This document shows, in pieces, positions 50,968 to 61,498 of a stretch of DNA of 64,000 nucleotides. Each line of letters opens with the position of its first letter. Position 1 is the stretch's first letter. The notes under the pieces were generated by a model. That model was not told where the DNA came from and made no database searches. It was given only the letters and a program-made list of their open reading frames with translations. The translations under genes were made by a program, and so were the position numbers. Source of the stretch: Phycomyces blakesleeanus NRRL 1555(-) (Eukaryota > Mucoromycota > Mucoromycetes > Mucorales > Phycomycetaceae); NCBI RefSeq assembly GCF_001638985.1, contig NW_017265149.1, positions 437,241 through 501,240 of the forward strand, given 5' to 3'.

Positions 50968-51531
50968 ATGAATTCATTCGTTTGCCACCCTTCTGTCGAT
51001 ACACTTGAGGCAAGCCAGCTATATTAAACTTTGTATTATATTGAACTGAATTGAGCTGAATTGAATTGAATTGAATTGAATTGGATAGAAAAATTAATTA
51101 CTGAATATCAATTCCCATATATATATGTAAAAATAAAATTTATATATATATATTTCATATTATATCTATATCTATAGTTACTACATAGGTTAAAGACACG
51201 CCTTGAACTGGCTAAATATAAGCAGCAACATGGCTGTGAGAGTGACGACCTATTGACTCTCGAGAATCGATTCATAAACCGCCATAAACGACTATCCTTT
51301 GAACGTGTCTGTAAACCACTCACATCTCGACGATTTTACTGCCCCACATCACTACGCGCTCCTTTCAAGCAACCAAGATACCGCCGCCTCTATGGTGTTC
51401 TGCCACCAACCCAAATACAATGTCCTCTGTCTGCCAAAAGATCAAATCTAGTCCTGTCTGTACCAGAACACAATGCAGCCCGTGTATTGGTCCTGCTACA
51501 TCACAAAACTTCTTTTACACCACGAGAATGA
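50968..51531 (+). CDS. Short Whi5/Nrm1-like protein
   Basis: Two exons (50968-51009 and 51178-51531) give 131 aa. Right after the junction comes LLHRLKTRLELAKYKQQHG, which resembles the L-x-x-RL-x-LA-x-x-K core of the fungal Whi5/Nrm1 motif that docks on SBF/MBF G1/S transcription factors. The rest is basic, Arg/Ser/Pro-rich and without a domain (SFERVCKPLTSRRFY). By family such proteins repress G1/S genes. The intron has a GC donor (separate entry); without it the 3' frame has no plausible start near the motif. Assignment is from one short motif, so it is tentative. Confidence 0.6.
51010..51177 (+). other. GC-AG intron in the Whi5-like gene
   Basis: Donor GAG|GCAAGC, acceptor TCTATAG. It joins phase 0 to LLHRLKTRLEL. 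It contains a run of GAATT repeats (51048-51084) and AT repeats. Confidence 0.55.
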
Positions 51532-52229
51532 CATGCATTATTTAACTACAATTCTAGTCATTCAAGCAAAAGAAATGTTTTTTTTGACTGATATTAGTAT
51601 TAGTAGGTATAAAAGCTTAAATAAAACATATATCTTTATTTAAATTAATATTGTTAGTATCGATGTCCTTTGTTTGTTTGTTTGTTTGTCTGTGTATGCG
51701 TCTGATTTGAAGAAAGGGTTATACGACCGGACAAGTGTTCAAACTTGTCAATGTTGTGTCCACACAAATGCTGGGTTCTTTTTCTTGCTTTTCTCTCTTT
51801 TTTTTTTTTATTTTTTTTAGAAAAATAATAATTTATTTTTGGACATTTACTTTACTTGCTTGAGAGTTGTGGTTGGCAAGAAGAAACTATAGTTTGGTCG
51901 TGATGTGTATACCACAAAGAGAAAGGAGAATTTTGTTAGTAAAGGAAATAGTAAACGCGACCCGATTGGTGAAGAACATTGAATTTCAATATTTGAAGAA
52001 AAGTGGGAAGAAGCATACAAGGGGGAATTTTTTTGGGTGTATTAAAATACAGCACAACCTTGATCTGTACTGTACTGTACTGTATTATATATATATATAA
52101 AAGGGTTTTTAATAATAATATTTTGATATTTGATTTCAATTCTTTTACTCTTTTACTCTTTTTCTTTTCTTTCTTATAAATAATACTAATAGTAATAATA
52201 ATTTTCATTATCATCATTAATTGGTCAAC
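51532..52229. other. Intergenic, 0.7 kb
   Basis: AT-rich 3' and 5' flanks. It has a GTTT repeat (51672-51689) and a TGTACTGTACTGTACTG run at about 52068-52082. No gene is seen. Confidence 0.4.
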
Positions 52230-53507
52230 ATGAATTCTGATGGATCAGGTACAGTTCTGGGGTTCACTGATCCTGTCACAGCAAGTGAGACGAGCCTATT
52301 CTCTTTCAATCCTCTGGTCTACCTCTATTTCATGCTGTCATTCTTGCTGGTACCCTATCCAATATACCGTCTCATCGCTGCTCGCTACAGATGGGAAACG
52401 AATTACAAATCAATGGCCAGGCATTGGAGTGATCTGATCAATGGACTTTCGTACGGGACCCTGTTGTTCGTATTTGGGAACTATTCAAAGGCCTTTAGCT
52501 GGGTCACAGTGGTTGCCTTTTATCCAGCTCTGTTTGGGTATGCCCTTATTGCCGAATTATCTTTTACCAAGACTTCCTTACCGAATATAAAGAGTTGGCC
52601 ATTTGGAATGTGGGCTGTATTTATAACGGCCGTTGTGTAAGTATTCCATTCTATCCATCTATCTTTTTCTTTCTTTTTTTTTGGGTGGGTGGGTATAGAT
52701 GTTTAGGTCTTTAATAAAAGAAAAATAATAATAATACATATAATGTAATATAATATGGTGTAGTATCATCCTGGCCTTTGCTGCTTTCCACATCTACTAT
52801 GCAACAACCTTAGCAAACCCCTTTGTGGCTTACTATGTCTGTTCATTGTTGATTCCCTTGTTTTTATTTGCTGTTGGGTTAATGATGATAAAGGAAAACA
52901 ACCAAAACTGGGTTAGGACCCGATTGTTCAAAAAGAGTATCAAGTTAAATACAAAACCTGATATTGAACGAGATCCTGCTTCACCCGAATCAGCAGAAGC
53001 ACAAGCACAAGCAGACGCAGAAGCACAGCAAGCAGCACAAGCAGAGCAAATTCAAACCTTGAGTCCATACAGGAACAGAGTTGGTCTACATCTGCATCAT
53101 TGGCAAATCTTTTACATGCTTGCGTTCTTTACTCGGTAAGAAAATACACAAAGTACAAGTGTACATACACACTAATACATACATATATACGTATATGTTA
53201 ATAAGTGTATATGTTTAAATAAAAGAAAGACCAAGACCTATGTACATATAGGTCTTTATTAATATTTTAAAGAAACTAAAAAAAAAAAAAAAGTGATGCT
53301 TAAACGTCTTTGTTCCGCTTAGGTTTATACATCCGGTATCACAAGTCGGAGCGGGTATCGTACTAGCATGTTACATGGAAGGCGTTTGTGCATGTAAGTT
53401 TTATATATAAATAAATAAATCAATTGTTCAAAATACCAACAATTCTTGGCTGTTGAATACAAATCCATATTTTAGATGGTTATGATGGTCTATTAAATGA
53501 TGAATGA
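52230..53507 (+). CDS. Conserved multi-pass membrane protein, unknown function
   Basis: Four exons (52230-52636, 52764-53135, 53323-53393, 53476-53507) give 293 aa. Five or six hydrophobic segments are seen: NPLVYLYFMLSFLLVPYPIY, two near WVTVVAFYPALFGYALIAEL, FGMWAVFITAVVIILAFAAF, YYVCSLLIPLFLFAVGLMMI and the C-terminal pair. A cytosolic loop of Gln/Ala repeats (AQAQADAEAQQAAQAEQ) precedes a conserved-looking RNRVGLHLHHWQIFYMLAFF block and VSQVGAGIVLACYMEGVCAY. The His-rich LHLHHWQ at a membrane edge could bind metal or haem, but nothing proves it. I do not recognise the family. Confidence 0.8.
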
Positions 53508-53830
53508 CCTTGGAGATAATCTACCACAAGAGAATACAAACAAAACAAAACAAAACAGACGCAGAGAAGAACAGACTTTATTATTATTTTTTTGCCTATT
53601 CTTTTCTTAATAATCTAACCTTCCTTGAGCTTAATTATGATGATGACGACAAAGACGCTGACGACAATGATGATGATGCTGATGCTGATGCTGACGACGA
53701 TGATGCTGATGATTATAATGATCAAGACTATAGAAATAATAATACTAATGATTTTATCCTATTTTACTCTAGTATATACATACATACACATCATATCTTA
53801 ATATAATTCTTTATTTATTCCTTTATTCAT
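53508..53830. repeat. Convergent spacer with (GAT/GAC)n repeat
   Basis: An imperfect GAT/GAC/GCT triplet repeat occupies about 53637-53720 in the 3' flank of the membrane-protein gene. It gives a spurious Asp/Ala-rich reading frame. Confidence 0.8.
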
Positions 53831-55402
53831 TCATTTAAATAAATTCTTATTGTTATTGTTGCTGTTATTTGTGATGGGTTTTGGTTGGGGAGATTGTAGC
53901 CAAGAAGAAGAAAGCACTTGGCTGACCGAATAACGGTTATCAATATTGACACACAGTGTATGTTCAAATAAGTCCTTTAGTGGTGGTGAGATGTTTTCTG
54001 GCATTTCAAATTGTCCCAAAAGAATCTTTTGTTGAAGTCTAGGCTCATAATCATCATTAAACGGAAGACGTCTGGTGATCATCACATAGAGAACCACTCC
54101 CAAGGACCAGACGTCTGTTTTAGGGCATGTCAAGGGAGTGCGTGACAGGATTTGTTCAGGGGAGACATATGGTAAAGAGCCACCGGCTGACTCATTTTCT
54201 GGCTGACTGTAATTATTATACTTATTATTATTATTATTATTATTTCTGTGATTAGCTGTATTAGAATGATCGAGAAGTCTGGGGGTCTGGTACACAGACA
54301 ACCCAAAGTCGCACAGCTTGATTGATCCGTCATCGGTCAACAAAATGTTTTCTGGCTTGATGTCTTTGTGGCACACCTTGATCTCCTGGTGTAGATACTG
54401 CACAGCTTCACACAATTGCCTAAACCATACGCGTACCTTGTTTTCTTGTTCGGGTAACGACATGGGTGGCTGATTGATCAAATGGCTCAATAGGTTTCCT
54501 TGGCTGCAGTAGTCACACACGATATAGGTAGCATAATCTGTCTCGAGAATCTTTTCGATTGACACCAGATTAGGGTGGTCGATGGATTGCCAGATCGCCA
54601 ATTCGCGTTCAAGCCCGTCGAATTGGCCGGCCGTGTTGGTGTGATCTGGTTCCGGTCTTTGGATGACCTTGATTGCCACCCGACGGCCATCCGAGATGCA
54701 GAATCCTTGGCGGACGGTTGAAAAGGCACCGTATCCGATGATCTTGTTCAACACATAATCGTCGATTTCATCGCCTTCTTCTTCTTGTCTTAGGGCTTCG
54801 GTTGGACTAGGCAATAGTAGGCCGGCTAAGAAAGAGGCTGCGGGTGACTTGATATGGTTCCAGGATTTATTGGACAGTGCAGAGTTTGGTGAAACGACAG
54901 ATGGGCGGCGTGTGAGATGGGATTTTGAGCGAAGAGGAGGATTTGGATTTGGATTTGGATTTGTACTTTGATTTGGATCATTATGATTATAAGGAGTGTG
55001 ATGATGATTGTGGTGATGATTGTGATGACTGTGGGGAATGGATATGGGGGCGTTTTCAAGGGGTGATATTGGCAGGCTTGGGTCTGGGGAGAGGGAGGAA
55101 AATGTGGAGGAGGTTGGAGAAGGGGAGAGAGGGGGTAAAGAGTGGGGCTGAATAAGGGATGGGCGTCTGGAAGGAACATGAATAGAATTTTGATAATTGA
55201 ATTCCTGATGATTTTGATTCTGTTTCCTTGTAAAGGGTATATCGAGTGAACTAGTATCGATGTGCAGCTTTTTCTTGGTTAACGGGTCAAAAGCCTTCCC
55301 AGCCAAGCTGGAGGAGGAGGAGGAGGAAGAAGAAGAGGAGGATGAATAGTTGGAATTAAGACTGGATTTCTGATCTTTGGATTTGCTTGAGATGCTGTAC
55401 AT
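53831..55402 (-). CDS. Serine/threonine protein kinase
   Basis: A single exon gives 523 aa. Residues 1 to about 215 are Ser/Pro/His/Asn-rich low complexity with short repeats. The kinase domain follows: glycine loop IGYGAFSTVRQG, VAIK lysine K245, catalytic loop CHKDIKPENILL with D347, CDFGLS with D365, then SPEQILSRTPLTCPKTDVWS and the helices to about residue 500. All catalytic residues are present. The catalytic loop reads HKD instead of HRD, so it is a non-RD kinase that may not need activation-loop phosphorylation. An Asn-run (NNNNNNN) is inserted between DFG and the APE-equivalent SPE. The subfamily resembles CAMK/Snf1-related kinases. The ATG at 55402 starts MYSISSKSKD; no ATG lies further up in frame near it. 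Confidence 0.9.
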   Translation of the reverse strand: MYSISSKSKDQKSSLNSNYSSSSSSSSSSSSSLAGKAFDPLTKKKLHIDTSSLDIPFTRKQNQNHQEFNYQNSIHVPSRRPSLIQPHSLPPLSPSPTSSTFSSLSPDPSLPISPLENAPISIPHSHHNHHHNHHHTPYNHNDPNQSTNPNPNPNPPLRSKSHLTRRPSVVSPNSALSNKSWNHIKSPAASFLAGLLLPSPTEALRQEEEGDEIDDYVLNKIIGYGAFSTVRQGFCISDGRRVAIKVIQRPEPDHTNTAGQFDGLERELAIWQSIDHPNLVSIEKILETDYATYIVCDYCSQGNLLSHLINQPPMSLPEQENKVRVWFRQLCEAVQYLHQEIKVCHKDIKPENILLTDDGSIKLCDFGLSVYQTPRLLDHSNTANHRNNNNNNNKYNNYSQPENESAGGSLPYVSPEQILSRTPLTCPKTDVWSLGVVLYVMITRRLPFNDDYEPRLQQKILLGQFEMPENISPPLKDLFEHTLCVNIDNRYSVSQVLSSSWLQSPQPKPITNNSNNNNKNLFK

Positions 55403-56197
55403 TCGATTGAAAAATAAAATAAAATAAAATAAAAATAAAAATAAATGAAGGGGGAGGACTGGCTTTTTTTTTTGTATGTATATTATATATATAAAATAAT
55501 AATATGATATATAAATATCTATATCTTTTTGTATCAACTGTATAAATAAAAGTAAAGACAAGAAAATTTAAAATTTAAAATTTAAAATAATAATAAATAA
55601 TAAAAAAGGGGGATTCAGATGTGATTATTGACAATTGACAATAGATAAACTGAGATTAAGATTTTTTTATATAGATTTCAAAAGGAAGAAAAGAGTGAAA
55701 GAAAAAGAGTGAAAGAAAAGAAAGAAAGAAGAAAATGTTGAAATGAAATAAAAATAAAGAGAAAATAAAGGAGTGATAAGGCAGACAAAGCAAGATAAGA
55801 AGTAGTGTTTGTCCAATCAAAGACCATGATCATCTTATCAAAATCATTTCCTCAAGGACCTTAGCTCTGTATTCTTATCCAGCCAATCACAGCAACATCA
55901 CACATATATTAAAATAAATAAAAATAAATAAATAAATGAATAATAAAGCGTATTACATATATATATATATAAAAGAGCACATATCACTCTGTGTCTTGCT
56001 AATATAATAGATATTAAACCAAGGGGGGAAGGAGAAAAAGAAGAGGGGGTTTATTTATTATTCATATTATTCATATTTCTATTTCTTTGTAATTCAAATT
56101 ACACCATAATTCTGTAATTCTGTAATTCTATGATTTTATAATTGTGAAAATCTACAAATAAAGCATCATGCTTAATTGAATAAACGATATTAACCAA
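55403..56197. other. Intergenic between kinase and small membrane-protein genes
   Basis: It holds the kinase promoter (AATAAA/AAAT repeats at 55415-55445 and a GAAAGAAA tract near 55685-55735). A motif with CCAATC occurs at 55812-55817 and again as CCAATCACAG near 55881. No gene is seen. Confidence 0.45.
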
Positions 56198-57184
56198 TCA
56201 ATCTCCACGTGACTGGTATGTGTACACCACCAACACCACCACCAAAGTGATTAAACCCAAAAGAAGTAATAAGCCAAAAAAGATCATGTCAATGCTGCAT
56301 TGAAAAAAATAATAAAAGTAAATACAATTGAATATAGTATAGCATAATGTATATATTGACAGTTTTGTAGATAGTATGATGATGATGATATTGGTAGTAA
56401 TAGTAATAGCAATAGCAATAGCAATAATATATTATATATAAATATAAATAAATATATAAAAACAGAGAAAATATTATAATTCCATTTGGTGATCAACGTT
56501 TAAATACTACAACAAACAACAACAAGCCAAAAATATTATGTAAAGTATATTAACAGCATTCTTGGATACCAAAGCACAATAAGAGTGCAGCTAAGCTATA
56601 TAGGTGTACACAAAATAGATGATTCATGTGCAAGTTGCAAGCAGTAGATGAACATGATATAGTAATATAAAGAAAATGTTACATATAAAAGATAGTATGT
56701 TAGTACATATACACACAAAATATATAGCTATATTAGATTATATATCTTTTCTTTCTCTATCTTTCTTTATCTTTTTCTTTTCACACGCATGTAAATATAT
56801 ATATGAGAAAGTCTTATTTACCAGCCTAGGCAACATGCGTCATTGCCTTTCTTTGGGCGAGAATGAACCAAGACAGATTGAGGTGGAGGTGTAGGTTGAT
56901 AGTAGTAGACTAATGCATTTTTATGTATGTATATATATATATATATATATTTATAGAATAGTAGTCATGGTAACTATAAAAAGTCGATTCTAGTTTTTGT
57001 TTGTTTTTTGTTGTTTTTTACCATCAGGTTGTTGAGATGGGTGGATGGCATATTGGCTCAGATGATGAGCACGGTAGGCGGGAGGTGGTGGAGATTGATC
57101 TGTCATTTCAAAGTAAGGATCGGTGTGGTAGACTGGAGGAGGTACAGGAGCGGACGCATGGAAAGCTCTCTTGTCAACACTCAT
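56198..57184 (-). CDS. Small Pro-rich protein with C-terminal membrane anchor
   Basis: Three exons (57184-57022, 56909-56822, 56294-56198) splice in phase to 115 aa. The N-terminal 80 residues are proline- and tyrosine-rich (VPPPVYHTDPYFEM, SPPPPAYRAHHLSQY, YYYQPTPPPQSV). Next is RPKKGNDACCLGC and a single 25-residue hydrophobic segment (IDMIFFGLLLLLGLITLVVV) ending in SRGD. PPxY-like motifs (PPPVY, PPPPAY) could recruit WW-domain proteins such as Nedd4/Rsp5 ligases; the CCLGC could be palmitoylated. Both are inference. It was found by splicing, since no single exon is long. The first intron (112 nt) and second (527 nt) have normal GT-AG ends. Confidence 0.75.
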
Positions 57185-57895
57185 CGTTCTAAAGAGTCCA
57201 TTCAATAGCCTTTTTTTTTTCCTTTTTCCTTTTTTTTCTTTTTTTTTTATTTAAATATTTTTTTTTAAAAAAAAATACTATATATTGAATTGAATTTAAT
57301 TGAACTGAATAATATATTTTATATTATTTTTAATTATATAATGGGGCAGCTGGAATATATTAGGCTAGTAAAGGCGAGGAAGCTTTTTATTTTATTTAAT
57401 TTTTTAATTTTTTGGGGGGTATTGAAGTGGAAAATAGAGTGGAAGTAAGACTTTAAAGTGAAGGTGGGAGAAGTTGGGGGAGAGAGAGCAAGGAAATAGT
57501 AAAAAAAAAAAAAAGATAAAAGATTGGCCAGGCAATATTCTTACTGTCAAATAGGGAAAACCCGAGATATTCATTATATATAAATATATATATTTAAAAT
57601 AAAAATAAAATAAAATTATAGGCGATCATCGGACTAGGCACTTCCCTCATATCTCATATCACATCCCTTTTCCCTCTCTCATTATACTCCTCCTCTTTAT
57701 CACCCCTACACTCCCCACCCTCTATATATATATAAAAATAAAAATAAAAACTCCGGATATCGGAGTATGAATTAGTATCGCACCGGAGAGCATCCCGGCC
57801 AATTGAGGTTGCTACGATACACCGGACCACTTTACTTTGGTTGTCTTGAGCCGCCCCTGTAACCATCCTCCTCTTCCCTTACCAATTAGTTCATT
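57185..57895. promoter_or_regulatory. Divergent region, small membrane protein / eL33
   Basis: A GC-richer block (about 57745-57895) lies just before eL33 in AT-rich DNA. It has a hairpin with 6-bp arms ACTCCG/CGGAGT at 57750-57766, and two related elements, TATCGCACCGG and CGATACACCGG (about 57776 and 57815). These are good candidates for ribosomal-protein promoter elements. Confidence 0.5.
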
Positions 57896-58764
57896 ATGGC
57901 TGGTCAATCGTCTCGGTAAGCATCCATCGATCCTTGGCTCTAGGAAAAAGATCATAAAGATGCTCTATATTATTGACATTTGTCGATTTTATATCCATCG
58001 AATCCAATTTGGATTTTTGACTTCTTTAAATCCACACAAATATATATACACACAAAAATACTCTAAATATGAGCATATATAATATATGACATTTTTTTAA
58101 TTTTTTATTTTTGCTAACATATATATTATTTTCTACTATCTTTATATCAATATATATATATATATATATATACACTCACCTGTATAACTCGCACTACAAC
58201 AATCATATACAACCTTTACCTACACTCAAATACATATTCATTGCGGATTCCTCCTTATTTCCAAAATTAACAATAATAACAATAACAACAATGATTATCA
58301 TTTTTAAATAATGACTATAACAATCATTTTAAAAAAAATCAACGCAACAGTCTGTACAGCAAGGGTCGCGTCCTCGGTTACGAACGTGCAAAGCGCGCAC
58401 AGAACCCCAACACCTCTTTGATCCAGGTCGAGGGTGTCCAGACCACCAAGGACGCTCAGTTCTACCTCGGAAAGCGTATTGCCTACGTTTACCGTGCCCA
58501 GCGTGAGGTTAACGGTTCCAAGGTCCGTGTCATCTGGGGTCGCATTGCCCGTACCCACGGTTCCAACGGTGTTGTCAAGGCCCGCTTCCGCAAGAACTTG
58601 CCCCCCAAGGTCTTTGGCGCCAGCGTCCGCATCGTAAGTTTTATTTTTTTTATGTTGGTTTATGGTGCTGCGACATGGTTTGTCGTGATTGCGATTTCTC
58701 TTAATGATCAATTATTCTTACACTACTTTTTTTTTCGTAGATGCTTTACCCCTCCAACATCTAA
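57896..58764 (+). CDS. RPL33: 60S ribosomal protein eL33 (L33/L35Ae)
   Basis: Three exons (57896-57915, 58351-58633, 58741-58764) give 108 aa, the normal length. It starts [20 protein letters not shown] and has [40 protein letters not shown] and the end [16 protein letters not shown], all eL33 hallmarks. It is a core large-subunit protein near the tRNA exit region. The first intron is 435 nt, much the longest relative to gene size, and begins 20 nt into the coding region, a layout common in fungal ribosomal-protein genes. Codon use is strongly biased to C-ending codons, as expected for high expression. Confidence 0.97.
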
Positions 58765-59588
58765 ATCGCATATCGAAAGAAACTCAACAAGAAAATTTTG
58801 TCCTAATTTTTCTTTTGGCCGTTTCATATTTTTTTTGATAAGGCTGTAAAATAAAGCAAAAACAAGATACTTTTTTTGTTAGAGGTTAAAAAGAAGAACA
58901 GAAAAAAAAGGATCCTTCAAATCCTTTAAAAGTTGTGTGAGTGAGTTTCTGTGGAGCTATAACTGTTTGAAGGTTTATGTTATTAGGGTGTCAATATTAG
59001 TGCTGGTAGATGTGAATTTGTAAGGGTATTATATATGCACCATTTGATATATGTTTACTATTAAGCGTTTCTTTAAAAAAAAATTCGTACCCAAAAAAGG
59101 AATGTAATTAATATTAACCATAAAGGGTATTTAGTGTATATCAAAGAGAGGGTCATAGAAGGGGGTAGGATTGATATAATAGAAATATATGTGAATAAAT
59201 ATGTAATTATTTAAGGTAGGGAGAGAGAGGTTGATGTGCACGCCCAAGAATATATAAATAAATAAAAAAGATACAACAGGTTGATTTTCCATTCTTGTCT
59301 AGTTGAGGTCATTTCAATTTATTCTATACCAAAGCTAATAAAGTATTGATAGATCCTTGACCTTTTTTTTTCTTTTCTTATTTGATTATATGATTTTCTA
59401 TACCTCCTATGCTATGTATGTATCCAATAACTTAACGAGAGTCAACCAAGTTTATTAGTTATATAGATATTATATACACATATATGTTTTTTTTTAAAAA
59501 TACTCTTTTTTTGGACTTTCTTTAATAAGTAACCCTCTCACAGATTTTCTCTATTTTTTCAAGATTTTGCATTAATAATTGATCTTGT
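58765..59588. other. Convergent spacer, 0.8 kb
   Basis: It holds the 3' flank of eL33 (AATAAAGC at 58851) and of the pseudogene. AT-rich, and no gene is seen. Confidence 0.4.
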
Positions 59589-61487
59589 CTATGATACAAT
59601 GGCTTCTTTCCACTGTATCATCTGCGGTATCTTTTGTGCAAAAGCTTTCAGTTCCTCACAAGTAGGCGGACAAGTAACACAAAAATGTACTTTCTTTACA
59701 TAAGTTCCTTCTTTTGTTAGATAGATAGCTTCAAAGAAGATCTTTTTGTCTATAATGTATAAAATCAACTTCTTTAGTCATTATTATATTATATCGAAAT
59801 CATCTTTCAAAGCACTTTACCAAAGAGCCGTAGATAATGTTGTGGAATCGGATAGTCTACAATATCTAGAGCTTCGGTGTACTTGATTAAATCGATTATC
59901 TTTTTGATCGACTTTTCTTCATCGTCCTTCTCCTTCTTTGCCGTGCTGTTGGACATAATACCCCCCAGAGAACTCAATTAGGACTGGTGCTACTGTTTTA
60001 TCCTTAACAGCAAGTGCTACGCCATCCCATTTTGTATTGCCGGCTGTCCATACTTCTTTTTCGAACCTACCGAGCAGAATCACTTTTTTTTTTTGAATAC
60101 TTAATAAGAATTTCAAATATATACAAATATATATATATTACGCACCATGCAAGATTAATAATATCATTATTGGCAAAAAAGAGGTTATTGATTATTGTAA
60201 CCGTGGTAAATGTGGCTGCCGTTCGTTCCAGGGTCTGATGTACCAATGGATTACAAGGACTCATCATCAAGTTCAAACTAAACAAAAAACAAAAAAAGTA
60301 AATTGCCTGACAATTTATCTGTATTGTATTCTATCTATATAACAACATGTTATACGTACAAGTGGGTTATGGTCGTCTCTGCAAAATTCAGGTCAGAGTG
60401 CACAATAAAATTAAAAATCTCATCACCAAGCGTCGACTTTCTGATAATCTTTCGGATCACCACTGGACTTGGAGGTGCATTATTTATCAAGTCCAATAGC
60501 TTCTGGCAAGGTGGTGTCAGCGAGTGCTCTGGTAAGCCAGTGTTGGATTCAAGAGATTGAAAACGTTGTTCGCCGAGGTAGCTTTTAACAAGCTTGTTAA
60601 TACCCTTGTCATCAATAGAGATAACTAGATCATCAGGTAATCTAATTTGATATATATAAAGAGCGATTATAAAATAATTGATAGTGATCAACATAATAAG
60701 AGTGATAATAGTGATACTTACTCATCACAGATACCATTTACAGCATGGATAATATTAGCCAGAAATTTCTTATTACCAATATCGTTCGTGTTTTTGGGCG
60801 ATGATTCTTTTCTTGGGTGGAATTGTGGTTGATGAAATTGATACGCGTATTGGTGGCTGTGATGAGAATGATGCAGAAGAAGCTGAGCTGACACATATCT
60901 AACAATCAGCTTTTAGTGTTAGTTAACTAGAGTGTTATTTATAAGTCTAACAATCACCTTTTTTGACACGGAAGTTATTTTCTCGGATGTATCCGCATTC
61001 AATTTCTCGACTACCTGTAACCTTTGATTCCTAATGCTTTCTGTGAATTCGCTTTCTCTCCTCTCTTGCCAATATTTGGTATAAAGTCAATTGAATCTTG
61101 TTTCCGGTCGTCCACGCTTCTGTTCAAAGTAGCCAATATTGTTTGTATGACTTTTGTCGAAGATACTTGCATTAATACGTTAAGTGCGTGTATAGCATCA
61201 CTGTTGCATGGATATTTAGTAATAAGATGGTAGCATTTTCAAGTTGTCCGAATGGTCTAAGGAATCTGACTTAAAAAATAAGATGGTTCATGATACTGAG
61301 ATATGAAACATTTGTCAAATCTTTATCTACGTTGGCAAGGTCTACAAAAGATATATAATCAAATACTGGATCGAGAAGGTGTGCAGTCTTGACCCAGTCT
61401 TCGTAAATATGACTGTTTTTAACTTTTTCAAACATATCTTTGTTTAGAGGTAAGGAAAATACGTAAGAATTGGGATTTGGTTGAATA
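59589..61487 (-). pseudogene. Degenerate multi-exon gene of an unassigned, probably fungal-specific family
   Basis: Clear coding exons read in order: NPNSYVFSLPLNKDMFEKVK / DWVKTAHLLDPVFDYISFVD; RPFGQLENATILLLNIH, then SDAIHALNVLMQ and VIQTILATLNRSVDD; YVSAQLLLHHSHHSHQY; LPDDLVISIDDKGINKLVKS; LMMSPCNPLVHQTLERTAA; VWTAGNTKWDGVALAVKD and APVLIEFSGG, then STAKKEKDDEEKSIKKIIDL; ending at IPQMIQWKEAIVS with the stop at 59589-59591. Lesions: a frameshift in the C6 run at 59961-59966, another near 61198-61212, and no in-phase junction between the first two exons. The 5' end stops 11 bp short of the inverted-repeat element at 61499. I recall similar SGG..NSTAKKE proteins from Mucorales but cannot name the family or its function. 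A single sequencing error could explain one lesion, not all. Confidence 0.7.
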
Positions 61488-61498
61488 AGAAAAAAAAA

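Noticed and set aside
53504..53806. Asp/Ala-rich reading frame
   Set aside because: Produced by a GAT/GAC triplet repeat in the 3' flank, with no conserved part.
57721..57895. Possible tRNA-like hairpin upstream of eL33
   Set aside because: No cloverleaf or A/B box can be drawn; it is better explained as promoter motifs.
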